Below are positions 21,441 to 32,825 of a DNA stretch of 64,000 nucleotides, piece by piece. The stretch is from assembly GCA_023052935.1 (NCBI GenBank), contig CM041294.1:11270414-11334413 (forward strand). The letters are read 5' to 3'. Made by a program: the position numbers and the translations under genes. Under the pieces are notes generated by a model. The model was not told where the DNA came from. It did no database searches and saw nothing but the letters and a program-made list of their open reading frames with translations. The stretch's first letter is position 1. Each line of letters begins with the position of its first letter. This stretch comes from Piezodorus guildinii (taxonomy: Eukaryota > Arthropoda > Insecta > Hemiptera > Pentatomidae).

Positions 21441-22119
21441 CAAATTAGTATTATAACCCAGAAACAGAAAATTTATTCATCTTCAGAGACAAATAAATAA
21501 ATCCAAAATTTCCAGACAGGTTCCTCACAAGACTTACTCAAAGATGATATTATTGTATTATAGTAGACTAAGATTATTGTAGACCCTACTCTATCATTAT
21601 TATTATTATCTATACATTATCGTAGACCCCGCCCCGGACCGCTCGCTACACTGGCCAGTGTCCTTTGAGCACAAAATTTTTTAAAATGTTCCCGAGGGGG
21701 GCACCCTTTGGCCCCAATTAGCCCTCACTACGAAGACACCCTTTGTCCAGTCACGCGACCGGACACTAATGAGCTGACCAGTAGGACCCAGCCTCGTTCG
21801 GGGCAGAAACTGGTTTTTCAATCATTTTTTTCCACTTGCGAGGGCAAACATTAGAAAGAAGGTAGTTTACAAAAGATTTTTTTCAAAATTCCTATTCGTG
21901 TTCGCTGAACAGTAACCAATTAAGTTTACAACTTTTCACCCCTTCCGAACCCTATTCATACAAGGCCTCTAGTTTCAGGGGTGTTTAAGCCCAAATATTT
22001 ATAATTATTAAAATATGTATAGCTGAGCCTCTCATTAATAGCACCTATTTTGTACGAAAACCCTTTCTTACGGACAATGTCAGAATATCCCCAAAATACG
22101 TGTTCATATACTTCCGTTG
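21441..22119. other. Unassigned region with G+C-richer island
   Basis: About 21620-21800 is clearly richer in G+C than its surroundings and has no repeat match in the window. I see no ORF of note on either strand and no tRNA fold. Confidence 0.5.
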
Positions 22120-23018
22120 TTTAAATTAATTTATGAATTTTTAAATAAACAGAGATGAAAAAATATGGAAGAGTTAATTACATAAAGTTTCGATAGAAAC
22201 ATTAGTTTTATTAAATAATCTATCATAATTTCATCTACAACAATCAGTTAGTTTTTAATCACTATCTGTTAACTTTTAGAATTTTTGTATGAGATAATAT
22301 TTTTTCTAAACTGTTTAGCTATCCAACGGTATATTATACTTTAGCTAACCAACGGTATATTATACTTTCATGAACTTTCACGTTCAAAAATTACATTGCA
22401 AAATATATTTGCTCTCTTTCGTTTAGGTACATATCGAAATCTTGTGTCGATTCTTCAAAAACACAAAAATTGAATAAACAAATATTTTTAATCCTTTCTC
22501 ATTTAGTTGGATATCGTATTCGTTCAAATTATATATTGATACGTTTTTTAAAAATTCTAAAAAGATGATATGATTATTTGTATATAATCTACAAAATTAA
22601 AGGTACTTTAGAGGAAGAAAATTTAAAATATCGGCATTTAAACCCTGCCACACTATTTCAATCAGAATGAAACTTACACGACATTAAAGCCTATTAAATT
22701 TTACATCAATATAGAGTTCAATCGAAATCGTTTTTGAGTAAATTGTAAAACGGAGCAAAATGCATGGCATGAAGTGGCTCTGGTCTGCCGATTTAGATGA
22801 AAAAGTTGCTGTATCATCTCGGGCGTGAAGTTGTATTGAATATGCAATATTAGTTCCGTGCGACTTTTATTCTTTGCGCTAGGCTTACCACACATGGACC
22901 TCTTTTCGGGACTTGGTCATTTAGACTCAGGAGACACTAAAAAGTGTATCTGCGTCGAAAACTGGAATTCGAAAATTTTCACGAATAATTTCCCTTATAT
23001 TTTATATTTCATATAAAA
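22120..23018 (-). repeat. Family A repeat
   Basis: Nearly full length in minus orientation, from 'gttgtttaaattaatttatg' to 'atatttcatataaa'. The right terminal motif is diverged. Contains a local duplication of about 27 bp, 'tttagctaNccaacggtatattatac', at about 22314-22367. Minus-strand ORFs here (22701-22895 and part of 23009-23227) have no recognisable product. Confidence 0.85.
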
Positions 23019-23352
23019 ACATTTCTTGAAATATTAAGAACGGGCATATCCTTCGAAATAGAATTATACAACACAGTTATCAGATTTTCTAACATTCGCT
23101 CTATATAGTTTTCCGCAAAATATAATTCTAATTCATGTAAGTGCTCTAGTAATTTATTCAAGGAAGTTAAAACCGCAGAAAGTTTTGCGAACCTCCAAGT
23201 TTTAGTCATTGCCAGGATTAAACGCATAAATTATAACAGAAATGGAATCCTGGAACCTAGAAAGTTGAACCTTTATGCTTTGTAAATTTAGAAAATGGGA
23301 ATAGTTTATGTCGTAATTTTAAGTCTGCAGCAGTCCTCTCCAGCAGGGTCTC
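23019..23352. other. Unassigned DNA
   Basis: Minus-strand ORF 23009-23227 reads MRLILAMTKTWRFAKLSAV..., with no domain I recognise. Otherwise nothing seen. Confidence 0.4.
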
Positions 23353-23361
23353 TGCAGAACT

Positions 23362-24296
23362 TTCTTCTTCTTCTTTTTTTTTTTTATATTTATTGAAATT
23401 TACAACTGTAATTTATATTACAACAAGTAAATATGCTAAAAGAAAAATCACACGAGACAGACTTGTAGAGGAGCAACCACTCCAGTAACTATTTTAAACA
23501 AGAAGGTCTCGAGGCCATCTTCTTTTCAGACGCCTCGTAGGTTTATCAGGAATCGAAGAGGAAGCAAGGGTTGAAACTAGTGGGTTGGGGTGGGAATGGA
23601 GTTTTTATAGAAGGATTGAAATCTAGTTCGGGCCAAATCAGCAAAATATGGAACATTTAGGTCTTTATGGATGATTTTATTTGTGACAAAATAAGGAGCG
23701 TTAAGGATTTTACGAAGGATTTTGGATTGTAAGGATTGGATACGAGAAGAATTCGATGGTTTAGTAGAGCCCCAAAGCTCAGCTCCGTAAGTCCATATAG
23801 GCCTGCCTTATGATGGTCATGTAGATGAGTCTTTTGTAGTTAAGTGAAAGGTTTGAGCGTCTGTCTAGTAAGGTTTGAAGTAATTGAAAGCGGCGAGCAG
23901 TTTCTTGTCGTTTCAGTCTTGTGTGTGGATTCCATGTGAGACGTTTGTCAAGGAGGAGTCCTAGGTAGCAGATCTGTTCAACAGGGACAAGTGGAATATT
24001 ATTAAAGGATACTGTGGGACAGGATTACGACGAATTGGATAGGATAGGATTGGCTTACGACGAAGGGTGAAAGTTATTTGGTGGGATTTATTGCAATTTA
24101 TTTTAATTCTCCAATTCTGACACCATATCTCAGGGTCTCTGATGTGGGATTGAAGGTTTTGAGAGGCAAAAGTTGGATCGTTATTGTATAACACACAAGT
24201 GTCATCAGCATAAGTGGAAAGGAATGTGTTAGGATTGGTTGGGATATCAGCTGTATACACTGTGTAGAGAATGAGTCCTAAGATACTGCCTTGAGG
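23362..24296 (-). mobile_element. Jockey-like LINE, 5'-truncated, 9-bp TSD
   Basis: TGCAGAACT flanks it at 23353-23361 and 24297-24305. On the minus strand the frame 24260-23961 gives the end of the RT: TFLSTYADDTCVLY, with the YADD catalytic pair, then IWCQNWRIKINCNKSHQITF. Broken frames follow with the KxSHxxxF and YLGLxLDxRLTW-type region seen in the + copy at 32030. The 3' terminus on the plus strand is 'tttattgaaatttacaactgta'. Jockey elements copy themselves by target-primed reverse transcription. This copy lacks the endonuclease and most RT motifs and is dead. Confidence 0.85.
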
Positions 24297-24359
24297 TGCA
24301 GAACTCTATGAATGGAAAGAAATTCCAAAAGGAATATGACATAAAAAAACACTTGGATA

Positions 24360-24590
24360 AGTTTTGTTTTATTATTTTCAATAATGAACGTTTGTAATTG
24401 AAAAAAAAAATTACCCCCTCTCTCTCAAATTTGAGGGCTTACGTTTCAAGATACGTTGCTACATTACTAACATACTCTTCTTTCCCACGAGATCCGGATG
24501 CAAATCGGTGATTTAAAAAAAGTTTTAATTTCTGCCTGCAGTCCCTATGACTGCCTGATTTAAAAAAAAAAAAATCCTGAATATAATAAT
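24360..24590 (+). repeat. Family B fragment
   Basis: 'attttcaataatgaacgtttg' and 'tctcaaatttgagggcttacgtttcaagatacg' match the start of family B at 37710 and 61130 (the latter inverted). Confidence 0.6.
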
Positions 24591-25239
24591 AGTAATGTTG
24601 TTATTTATTTAATAACAAGTAATCTTTAGTAAAGCTCCTCTTCAAGGTTGTTGTGACTGCGTGGGTGAAGGAAACTCCCTGTGAAGGCACTCCTGGGTGT
24701 GGAAGATCTCTGCTAAAGAAGCAGGTCTTTGCTACAGAGGCGTCTCAGTCTGTTTGCTAGGCTGCAGTGGTAGTGTGTCTGTCAGTAATGTTTGTACCAG
24801 TAGGCTTGGATGTCCAGTGAGTCGAATTGTGAGTTGTGGAATGATTTGTGGGATACGTAAAAGGGACAGTGAGTAATGAAGCGGAGCGTAATAAGATCAA
24901 GGACTGACATTTGTAATGACTTTATTAACTACTGTGGCGAGCAGAGTAATGAGTGGAATTATCATCTATTTAAATTCATTTAGAAAGGAATTGAAGTATA
25001 AAGAGAAAGCTTGAGTGCTTGATTGTGGGTGAGATGATGCGTTATCATGTCTTGACTGAGATGAAGGCTTGAATTGTGGTAGTGTGTGATGAAGTGTTGA
25101 AAAGAGAGGTGACATAGATTGAGGTGTTGTGTGTTGTTGGGCAGTTTATAATATTAATACAGACGTATATACATCATTAGAAACTTGAAGAATTTAGAAA
25201 AAATGTACTATTCTGTACACATTTGTGGAAGGTACTTTA
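24591..25239. other. Unassigned region
   Basis: Minus-strand translation gives short stretches such as LITLRFITHCPFYVSH and ANRLRRLCSKDL that could be a decayed LINE C terminus, but no motif is decisive. Confidence 0.35.
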
Positions 25240-25430
25240 AAGTGATGAATAGGTTCTAAACATTGGTGGTTGTTATACAGAACAATTTACACTGTAATAT
25301 TAGTAAATCTAAGTCATATCTTTCCAAAAGTCTCCATGTAATTATTTTGGCTTTTTTGAACTTTATTTAAACTTTTAAAATTTAATTTAACAACCGAGGT
25401 AAGTGAAAGTGGTGTGTTGCGCGCACCAGA
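25240..25430 (+). repeat. Family A 3' end
   Basis: Ends 'ggtaagtgaaagt' (about 25399-25411) and GCGCACCAGA (25430), then TTTTTT. Confidence 0.75.
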
Positions 25431-25811
25431 TTTTTTAAATAATAACTAATGAATATAAATTAAAGATATAATTTAAAAAAATAATATTAGTTTGTAAAGG
25501 AAATAAATCTTAAGATGAATGGTTTGGTGAACAAGTTGAGAGGAGAGAGGCGGCCAAGCGAGGCTTCGAGGAAGAAAGTTAAAAACTGTTTAGGAGTTAG
25601 CTAGGAACCTTCGAGTTGGCAACTTCCTCTGAAAAGATTTTGTCTCTCTGGGGCTTCTCTTAAATAAATACTTTACTTGTCAAGAACCAATATTTGTCCT
25701 TTAAGTGGTTTTGTTTATCGTTTTTTCAGAAAAGTGCAAGATGGTCTTCTAGGCAGGATTATTGCTTACTTTCCAGTGTTGAGACTAAACTCGCTAAATC
25801 CATGGCATAAG
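25431..25811. other. Unassigned DNA
   Basis: No ORF, SINE or LINE motif recognised. Confidence 0.4.
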
Positions 25812-26293
25812 TTGAATATTATGCTGGTTTCATTCTGATTAAAATAGTCTGGCAGGAGTATATTTTAATGTCGATATTTTGAGTTCTCTTCCTCTAGAGT
25901 ACCTTTAATTTCCTAGATTATATAAAATTAACCATAACATCTTATTATCAATAATTAAAAGAAAGGTAAATTTGTAATTTGAACGAACTTGAAAGCCACT
26001 AAAGGAGAAAACCGCAAAAATAATTTTTGAGTGCTATTTTAGGTTGTTGAACATATCAACAGTAATCGTTGGAAAACTAATATTACAATACACAGTAATA
26101 GAGAGTGATAAAAAACCATAAAACTAACTAATTGCTGTTGATAAAAATATAATTGATTATTTAATGAAACACGTGTTTCTATCGAAATTTTATTTAATTA
26201 ATTATTTGATCTTTTTTCATCTTTAAGTTTATTTAAAATTTTTTAAATTGATTCGAACAACGGAGGGAACTGAAAGTGGTGTGTTGCGCGCAC
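25812..26293 (+). repeat. Family A repeat, 3' half
   Basis: Shares 'tttcattctgattaaaatagtctg', 'ctctagagtacctttaattt', 'cgttggaaaactaa' and the end 'aacggaggga...gtgttgcgcgcac'. Confidence 0.8.
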
Positions 26294-26334
26294 TGAATTG
26301 TATTATGTTGTTATATTATTATTTTTTTTTAGAA

Positions 26335-26870
26335 ATATTTCTTGATATTTAGAACTGTATTAAATGAAAATACATCAAGTGAATGCGGTGGTAATATAGA
26401 AAAATGTCATGAATTGCATGTAGAGACACTACCCAGTGGCAGCACTCTTATAATATTCTAAACTAAAAGGTCTCGTGGCCATCTTCTTTTCAGACGCCTC
26501 GGAGGATTATCAGGGATCGAAGAGGAAGCAATGATTGAAACTAATGGATTGTAGTGGGAATGGAGTTTGTCATGGAAGGAATGGTTTGGGCTCAGTCAGC
26601 AACAAATGGAATAATAAGGTTTTTATGAATGAGTTTGTTTGTGACAAAATAAGGAGCATTGAGGATTTTGGATTGTAGGGATTGGATATGAGAAGAATTT
26701 GATGGTTTAGTAGAGCCCCATAGCTCTGCTACTTAAGTCCATATCGGTCTTATGATGGTAATATAGATGAGCCTTTTGAAGTAATGTTTGAGCGTTTGTC
26801 CAGTAAATGGTGAAGTAGTAGGAAACGTCGGGAAGTTTCTTGTCGTTTCAGTCTTGCATAGGGATAATAA
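26335..26870 (-). mobile_element. Jockey-like LINE 3' end
   Basis: Same 3' segment as at 23362-24296: 'tacatcaagtgaatg', 'aaaggtctcgtggccatcttcttttcagacgcctcggagg', 'gatggtttagtagagcccc', ending in 'ttcttgtcgtttcagtcttg'. Coding frames are broken. Confidence 0.75.
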
Positions 26871-27150
26871 ATAATTGAAAGGAAAATAGCTTAAAATGGT
26901 CTAACACCACTCCTAATTTCTGAACGCCATATATTTCTGCTATTTCTAGACTGATTACAATGTTTCTTTTTCGAAATTTGATAGTTAATAATTTATTGAT
27001 TCATACAAACCTTTTTTTTGTTCTATCCCTCTTACGGGTTCTTCGTCACTCGAAACGAAAGCTCTCAAATTTTGAGAAGAAGTATTGTTTTCTTTCGGTC
27101 GATTACAAAGGTTCATTATTGAAAAAAAAATAAACCAATCTTTTTGCTCT
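26871..27150 (-). repeat. Family B fragment
   Basis: Matches 15303-15560 in order ('tatttctgctatttctag', 'cgggttcttcg', 'gctctcaaattttgag', 'ttcattattgaaa'). Confidence 0.65.
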
Positions 27151-27504
27151 TTTTTTCATTAGGTGAATATCGAACTCTTCTCTGAAACCCAAACATATAT
27201 ATTTAATTACATTTGATCTTACACAATGATTCTGGTGTAACTCAATCTGTTTCAATCACTCCATCGACAGCTGTTTGTTGTAATTGTTATTTCGGTCTCT
27301 GACAATTCAAAGAAAAACATTTCAAGTGCTCGCCTTATCTCAGCTGACACTTGTAGCGAAATTGAATTAGAATCCAGAATAGTTTTTTTGTTATTAACTT
27401 ATCAAACACTAGAATTATTAATTATTTTTGATAAATCTCATTTTTAAAGTAAAAAATAAATATATATTTTTCTGGACCTACCAAAGAAACATTTTTTTAA
27501 AATA
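27151..27504. other. Unassigned DNA
   Basis: A+T-rich, no feature seen. Confidence 0.4.
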
Positions 27505-27725
27505 GTTTGTTTATTGATTTAACGTCCCTGTATGCTCCTGACGATGCTACAGTGGGTTTCCTAAATTTTGCCTATCTGCGTTGCATAGGCCCGGAACAAC
27601 CTTATAACGTCCCCTCTTAAGGACGTTATAACCAATTTTTGTATTCCGAATAAAAATTCCTTCTGGGTTTAAACTAGCAACCTTAGACATAGAATGCTGT
27701 TTAACCTATGGGAGGGATCCTTTAG
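27505..27725 (-). mobile_element. SINE family 2 copy
   Basis: Plus strand begins with the tail 'tttgtttattgatttaacgtccc' and then 'gatgctacagtggg...cctaaattttgcctatc', both shared with 31726-32012. Near 27670 'tgggtttaaactagcaacctt' is the decayed B box. Confidence 0.65.
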
Positions 27726-27756
27726 TAATCTCATAGGGTCATTTAATAATATTTTG

Positions 27757-27932
27757 CAATCGATAGGACTTCTGCATGATAAACAACTAACATGGGATCC
27801 GCACACTGAAACGACAAGAAACTGCTCGTCGCTTTCGGTTACTTTAAAACTTACTGGAGAAACGTTCTAATCTTCCACTTAATTACAAAAGGTTCATTTA
27901 CATGACAATCATATGGCCGATATGGACTTAAC
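27757..27932 (+). mobile_element. Jockey-like LINE fragment
   Basis: Broken reading LGLLHDKQLTWDPHT, then KRQETARRFRL-like and FIYMTIIWPIWT, matching the same segment of the copy at 32030-32825. Confidence 0.65.
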
Positions 27933-28035
27933 GCAATCCTTCCATCGACGCTTCGTCCTACCTTTCGGACGCCTACCAGTCGGTTCAGCGAGTACCAACT
28001 TTCTCGGAAGTCGTTTCTCACCGAGCCTAACAACT
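27933..28035 (-). mobile_element. LINE-R 3' coding fragment
   Basis: Reverse complement of about 41945-42045: 'cgacgcttcg.cctacctttcggacgcctaccagtcggttcagcgagtaccaactttctcgga'. It abuts the Jockey fragment, so the junction is a nested insertion or recombination. Confidence 0.7.
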
Positions 28036-28764
28036 TTAAAACTTCTACAATAAGTCATTTCTTTAAATAATCTTCAAGAAATCAAATATTGTACATTCAT
28101 CTTACGTTTTGTAAGCTCATGTTACAGCTTTCGAAATGTTAAGAAATCATCAATTTTAAGGTTGTAATTGTACAGTAGCCGGCACTTGTCGGTAAACACA
28201 GGCAATTACATCACTCAAAATGTCGATTTGTCGGGGTACGTTTGTTATTGTACTGTACACGTTGTAATATACGTTGTTATATTTACGTTAAGGTAATTTA
28301 AAATTCTTTCCCAGTGACACCTCTTGGACCCCCAGGGGTATGCGCACCTCTAGATGGCACAACCACATTACAAGATAACTAATAAACGTTTGTTTTAACT
28401 AATATCTTTTATTATTTATTTTTTCTTACACCTATCTATAACTATTTTATTGTTTTAGTTAATCCCTTTTTTTCCTTTCCTAATAGACACAATTTATAAA
28501 AAGAGCGATGCATCACTTTTGGTATCAAAGATAAAACTACTCAAGAAAAAGATAAGTGAAAATGAATGGCCTCGAGAAGGAAATGATTACTTACTGAAAA
28601 GCTCCTCTCCTTGTTACGTAACGTCTTTAACAATGGAAACTTTTTCTCAATCACTGTTAAAACACTTATAATTAGACTGCTCGACTAATCCATGTATCGA
28701 TACTGCCTGGCTGATCCATGTATTTTTGTTTTACAGAGAGGCTGTATCAGTGCTCTTTTTTAGA
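28036..28764. other. Unassigned region
   Basis: No long ORF. About 28311-28375 holds 'ccagtgacacctcttggacc' and 'ggggtatgcgcacc', which resemble a hAT end, but no partner end is visible. Confidence 0.35.
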
Positions 28765-28945
28765 AAGTCGCAAAACGGTCCGAAATGCATTATATAAAGT
28801 GGCACATTTGGAAAGTCTGGTTTGGCCAATAAGCTTCCGTAATATCCTAAGCACTTACGCTTCTTAAATATAAAAATTCTGTGTCGAACGAATTTTCGTT
28901 TCCGTGCTATATTTGCGGGACACTGACCTTTTTGCGGGACTGTTA
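28765..28945 (-). repeat. Family A fragment
   Basis: 'gaaatgcattatataaagtgg', 'gtttccgtgcta' and 'ctttttgcgggact' follow family order. Confidence 0.65.
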
Positions 28946-28949
28946 TGTT

Positions 28950-29362
28950 TTTGTTTTTTTTATTATATTTTATTGAAATTTACAACTGTATAGGAATACA
29001 TCAAGTAAATGTGCTGATTAAAGAGAGTGTACATGAAAAACCTGAAGAGAACTGCCCATTGGCAGCACTCTAGTAATTAATCTAAACAAGAAGGTCTCGA
29101 GGCCATCTTCTTTTCAGACGCCTCGGAGGATTGTCGGGAATTGAAGAGGAAGCAAGGATTGAAACTAGTGGGTTAGAGTGGGATTGGAGTTTGTCATGGA
29201 AGGATTGATACCTGGTTCGGGCCAAATCAGCTACAAAGGGAATATTAAGGTCTTTATGGATAAGCTTATTCGTGACAAAATAAGGAGCGTTTAGGAATTT
29301 TCGAAGGATTTTGGATTGTAAGGATTGGATACGGGAAAAATTTGATGGTTTAGTGGAGCCCC
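28950..29362 (-). mobile_element. Jockey-like LINE 3' end
   Basis: Begins 'tttattgaaatttacaactgta'. Contains 'gaaggtctcgaggccatcttcttttcagacgcctcggagg' and ends at 'tggtttagtggagcccc'. Non-coding remnant. Confidence 0.75.
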
Positions 29363-29552
29363 ACTTTTATGTTAAAAAAAACAACAAAGTTGCATTAAAA
29401 AAAATATTTTTTTTCTTTTCTCTTTTTTCAGGATATCGTATTCGTTCAAATTATATATATATTTATCCGTGTTTTATAAGTCCTAAATAAGTTATGCAGT
29501 TATTTTTATAAGCTCTACAAAATTAAAGTTTCTTTGGAGAAAGAAAAAATCA
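29363..29552 (-). repeat. Family A fragment
   Basis: 'gatatcgtattcgttcaaattatatat' and 'ctacaaaattaaag' are family-A internal blocks in minus orientation. Not collinear with 28765-28945, so it is a different copy. Confidence 0.6.
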
Positions 29553-30289
29553 TGATTCGTATAAAACTGAAATTTTTCATTTAAGCCAACTATACATACA
29601 CAATATATAACTAAATATACACCTACACCTGAGATGTTACAAAACCTTTTTCATTAAAACCAGCTAACCAGAAGAGCCACTTTATACCATGCATTTTGCA
29701 CCTTTTTACGATTTTCTCAAAAACGGCCTTAACGATTTAGATTAAACTCGCCATAGCGATGTAAAGTTTAATGGGCATTAATGTCACGTTGGTTTTGTTC
29801 TGATGGAAACAGTCCGAAAAGGCTTAAACGCCGATATTTTAAATTTTTGTTTTTCTAAAGTACCTACAATTTTATAAATTCAGATAAATTACTCATATCA
29901 TCTTTTTAGGTTTGTAAAAAAATGTTGAACGAATTCGATATCTGACTAAAGAAGAATATAGCAACAATATATGTTTCTGCAATTTTTGTGTTTTTGAATA
30001 TAATAATAGTATTATAAACTTATAATATACTATGGGAAAGCTAAAGACCTTAGAAAAAATATTATCTTATATACAAAATTCTAAAAGTGAACTTAGAGTG
30101 ATGAGAACCCAATTAACTGATTGTCGTTGATAATAATATAATAGATTATTTCACAAAACACATATTTCTGTTGAAACTCAATATAATTAATTCTTTTAAT
30201 ATTTATTTTCATCCTTAAATGTATTTAATAGTTCTTAAATTAATTTTAACGTTCGAGGTAAGTAAAAGACATGTGCTGCCCGCACATTA
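29553..30289 (+). repeat. Family A repeat, left arm of an inverted pair
   Basis: Shares with 30640-31535 a segment found in no other copy of the window: 'ctatacatacacaatatata' and 'tacacctacacctgagatg'. Ends 'cgaggtaagtaaaag...cccgcaca'. Confidence 0.82.
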
Positions 30290-30410
30290 TTTTATATTTT
30301 TATCACATTTACTTGTATTCTTTTATACAGGTGCAAATAGAAATCAATATATTTATAAAGAAAAAATAAATATAATTTTCTCCAGGTACACCCTTCCCCT
30401 AAAGTTTAAG

Positions 30411-30599
30411 ATGGATCCTTGGAAGGTTGGTCGGTTAGAGTCTAAATTAGCCCCCACAGAAGAGGACCTAGTACAGTGTGATGCCCTAGTTGTTGAACAA
30501 TTAGTAATCTACTTGGAGTATGCAAATGGGGTCTTGTCTCCTGAACTAATTGTCTTGTCAGTAATACCTATTTGTTCTTTGATATACAATTGTCAATAA
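30411..30599 (+). CDS. Unrecognised small ORF between inverted repeats
   Basis: 62 codons from ATG 30411 (context AAGATGG): MDPWKVGRLESKLAPTEEDL, then an acidic/hydrophobic stretch ending in SLIYNCQ. The frame is open upstream to 30219, but that part is family-A sequence. The string TTTTCTCCAG at about 30375-30384, just before the ORF, resembles a 3' splice site, so it could be an exon of a host gene rather than a free-standing ORF. The composition is less A+T-biased than the flanks, and there is no RT, transposase or gag motif. It lies entirely in the loop between the family-A arms at 29553-30289 and 30640-31535. I do not recognise it. A captured exon and a chance ORF are both possible. Confidence 0.3.
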   Translation: MDPWKVGRLESKLAPTEEDLVQCDALVVEQLVIYLEYANGVLSPELIVLSVIPICSLIYNCQ

Positions 30600-30639
30600 T
30601 ATTCACTTACCAACTTGAAAATGTAATTTAAAAACAAAA

Positions 30640-31535
30640 TCTGGTGCTCGCAACACACGATTTTAAATTTAATCCGTTGTTAAAACCAATTTAAGAATTT
30701 TAAAATACAGTTAGAGATGAAAATAAGTAGTTAAATAATTACTTAAATTGAGTTTAAATAGAAACACGTGTTTTATTAAACAATCACATAATGACCTAGG
30801 AAAATCAGTTAATCTTACAACACTTTACGTTACCTTCTATGATTTTGTGGGTAAGATAATATTGTTTCTAACATTTTAGCTTTCCAACAGTATATTTTAC
30901 ATCTTTTTATGTTCAAAAGCACAAAAATCGCATACGAAAAAAATATGTTCATTCTTTTCACCTTTAGTCGGATATGGAATTCGTCTAACTTGTATATTTA
31001 ACTGTTTTTTTTTAGCAATGCTAAAATGATGATGTGGTTGTTTTTATAATATCTACAAAATTAAAGGTACTTTAGAGGAAGAAAACATCAAAATTGGCAT
31101 TAAAGTCCTGTGAGACGATTTCAATCAGAATAGAACCTGCATCGTATTGAAGCTTATTAAATTTTAAATCGATATAGGCAGTTTAATCAAAATCGTTTTG
31201 GCCATTTTTGAGAAAATCGTATAAAGGTTCAAAATGGATGGTATGAAGTGTCTCTTCTGGTTACCTGATTTTAATGAAAAAGGTTTTGTAACGTCTCAGG
31301 TGTAGGTGTATATTTAGTTATATATTATGTATGTATAGTTGGCTTAAATAAAAAATTTCAGTTTTATACGAATCATTACTTACAAACACACGGACCCAGA
31401 TCGTTTTGCGGGACTTGGTTATTTTGACTCAGGGGACCCTAAAACGTGTATATGCGTTGAAAACTAAAATTCATAAGTTTTCGCGATCGCAATATTTTAC
31501 CTTACTATTTATTTCATATGTAGGTAAGTGAAAGT
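30640..31535 (-). repeat. Family A repeat, full length (896 bp)
   Basis: The best complete copy. In minus orientation it starts TCTGGTGCTCGCAACACACG (30640) and ends 'taggtaagtgaaagt' (31535). Internal order: leader block, 'ccaacagtatat', 'ctacaaaattaaaggtacttta', 'tcgatatag..agtttaatcaaaatcgt', 'atggtatgaagtg', 'gcgggacttggttatttt', 'gaccctaaaacgtgta'. No coding frame. Confidence 0.9.
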
Positions 31536-31725
31536 TAAAAGATACTAACTAGTATTAGAGAAATATTAATACTTTAAGACGAAATAATATTTTATGCTCA
31601 AACGCCATTTCTGTGTGTAACAGAGTTATCGGGGATAAAATATAATAAGATGAAATAAAACAAATGGAAAAGGGTCTGTGAAAAAATATAAAATTATAAT
31701 ATTATTATATATTATATACAACAGA

Positions 31726-32012
31726 GGGGATCACTTGTAGCTGGGTGGCTAGCGTAACAGCCTTCCATGCTAAAGGTCACGGGTTCAAACCCGCAGGTGG
31801 TCCTAGGATTTTTTAATGGGAGTAAAAAATCCTTAGCTACGCCGTCCTTCGGAGGGGACGTTAAAAGGTGGTCCCGAGCCTGTGCGATGTCAGGTACTCG
31901 TTAAAGATCCCTATCCTAATAAAACCTGGATAGGCAAAATTTAGGACTCCCACTGTAGCATCGTCCGATTAGCCATAGTAGCATAAAGTGACGTTAAATA
32001 AATAAACAAACA
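31726..32012 (+). mobile_element. SINE family 2, complete, 12-bp TSD
   Basis: ATATACAACAGA occurs at 31714-31725 and 32013-32024. The head is tRNA-like: GGGTGGCTAGCGTAACAGCC (A-box region) and ACGGGTTCAAACCCGC (B box). The body carries 'tacgccgtccttcggagggg' and 'gatgtcaggtactcgttaaagat'. The tail is 'gacgttaaataaataaacaaac'. Transcribed by RNA polymerase III in this class of element. It needs a LINE partner to move. Confidence 0.9.
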
Positions 32013-32029
32013 ATATACAACAGATGTTT

Positions 32030-32825
32030 TAATAAAAACAGCTGTTCGAATTGTGAGAATAATAAAGATTGATAATGTTCCATCAGCCATTGAAGAATGG
32101 TGTCAAAACTGTAGAATTAAAATAAATCCTAACAAATCCCATCAAATTACCTTCACCCCACACCTACAACCCTATGACTTCCTGCCCCACCGTATCCTTT
32201 TACAATATCCTACTTACTCCTGTTGAACAGATCCGGTACTTAGGACTCCACCTCGACAAACGCCTCACATGGAACCCTCATACTAGACTGAAACGACAGG
32301 AAACAGCTCGTAGATACCGATTACTACAACACTTATCGACAATCGCTCAAAACTTCCTACTTAAAACAAAAAACTCATTTATATAACAATTATCAGGCCT
32401 ATTTGGACCTATGACATTGAGCTTTAAGGGTCTACCAAACCATCGAATTCCTCTCGCATCCAATCCTTGCAGTCCGAAATCCTTCGAAAAATCCTCAATG
32501 CTACTTACTTTGTTACCAATAAAATCCATAAAGACCTAAATTTTACCGTTTGTTGAAGTCTTGGCCCGTTACAGATATACCTCTTTCCATTCCAAACTCC
32601 CTGCCCACTCAAACCCACAATATCCGTGACCTCTCCTCCATATCTATTTCTGACAACCCACCGAGGCGCCTTAAAAGAAGAAGACCAAGAGACCTCCTAC
32701 TATAAATTAGACATTGGAGTGCTACCATGGATAGTTTCTTCACAGGACTACCTTGTTTCCTAACCATATATACAAGCCTATTTACTTGTATTGATTTAAT
32801 ACAGTTGTAACGTTCTTTAAATAAA
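32030..32825 (+). mobile_element. Jockey-like LINE, 5'-truncated
   Basis: Broken frames spell the post-RT region: IEEWCQNCRIKINPNKSHQI, then (32174-32386) EQIRYLGLHLDKRLTWNPHT and LKRQETARRYRLLQ, then WTYDIEL and TKPSNSSRIQSLQSEILRKI. It ends with 'cgaggcgccttaaaagaagaag', 'tacttgtattgatttaatacagttgtaacgttctttaaataaa'. This is the + orientation reference for the minus copies in the window. Several frameshifts; no RT catalytic motif remains. Confidence 0.82.

Noticed and set aside
28311..28375. Second hAT-like end
   Set aside because: Resemblance is limited to a short string; no inverted partner or TSD is visible.
31740..31805. tRNA gene on the plus strand
   Set aside because: Part of a SINE with 12-bp TSD and body shared with three other copies.
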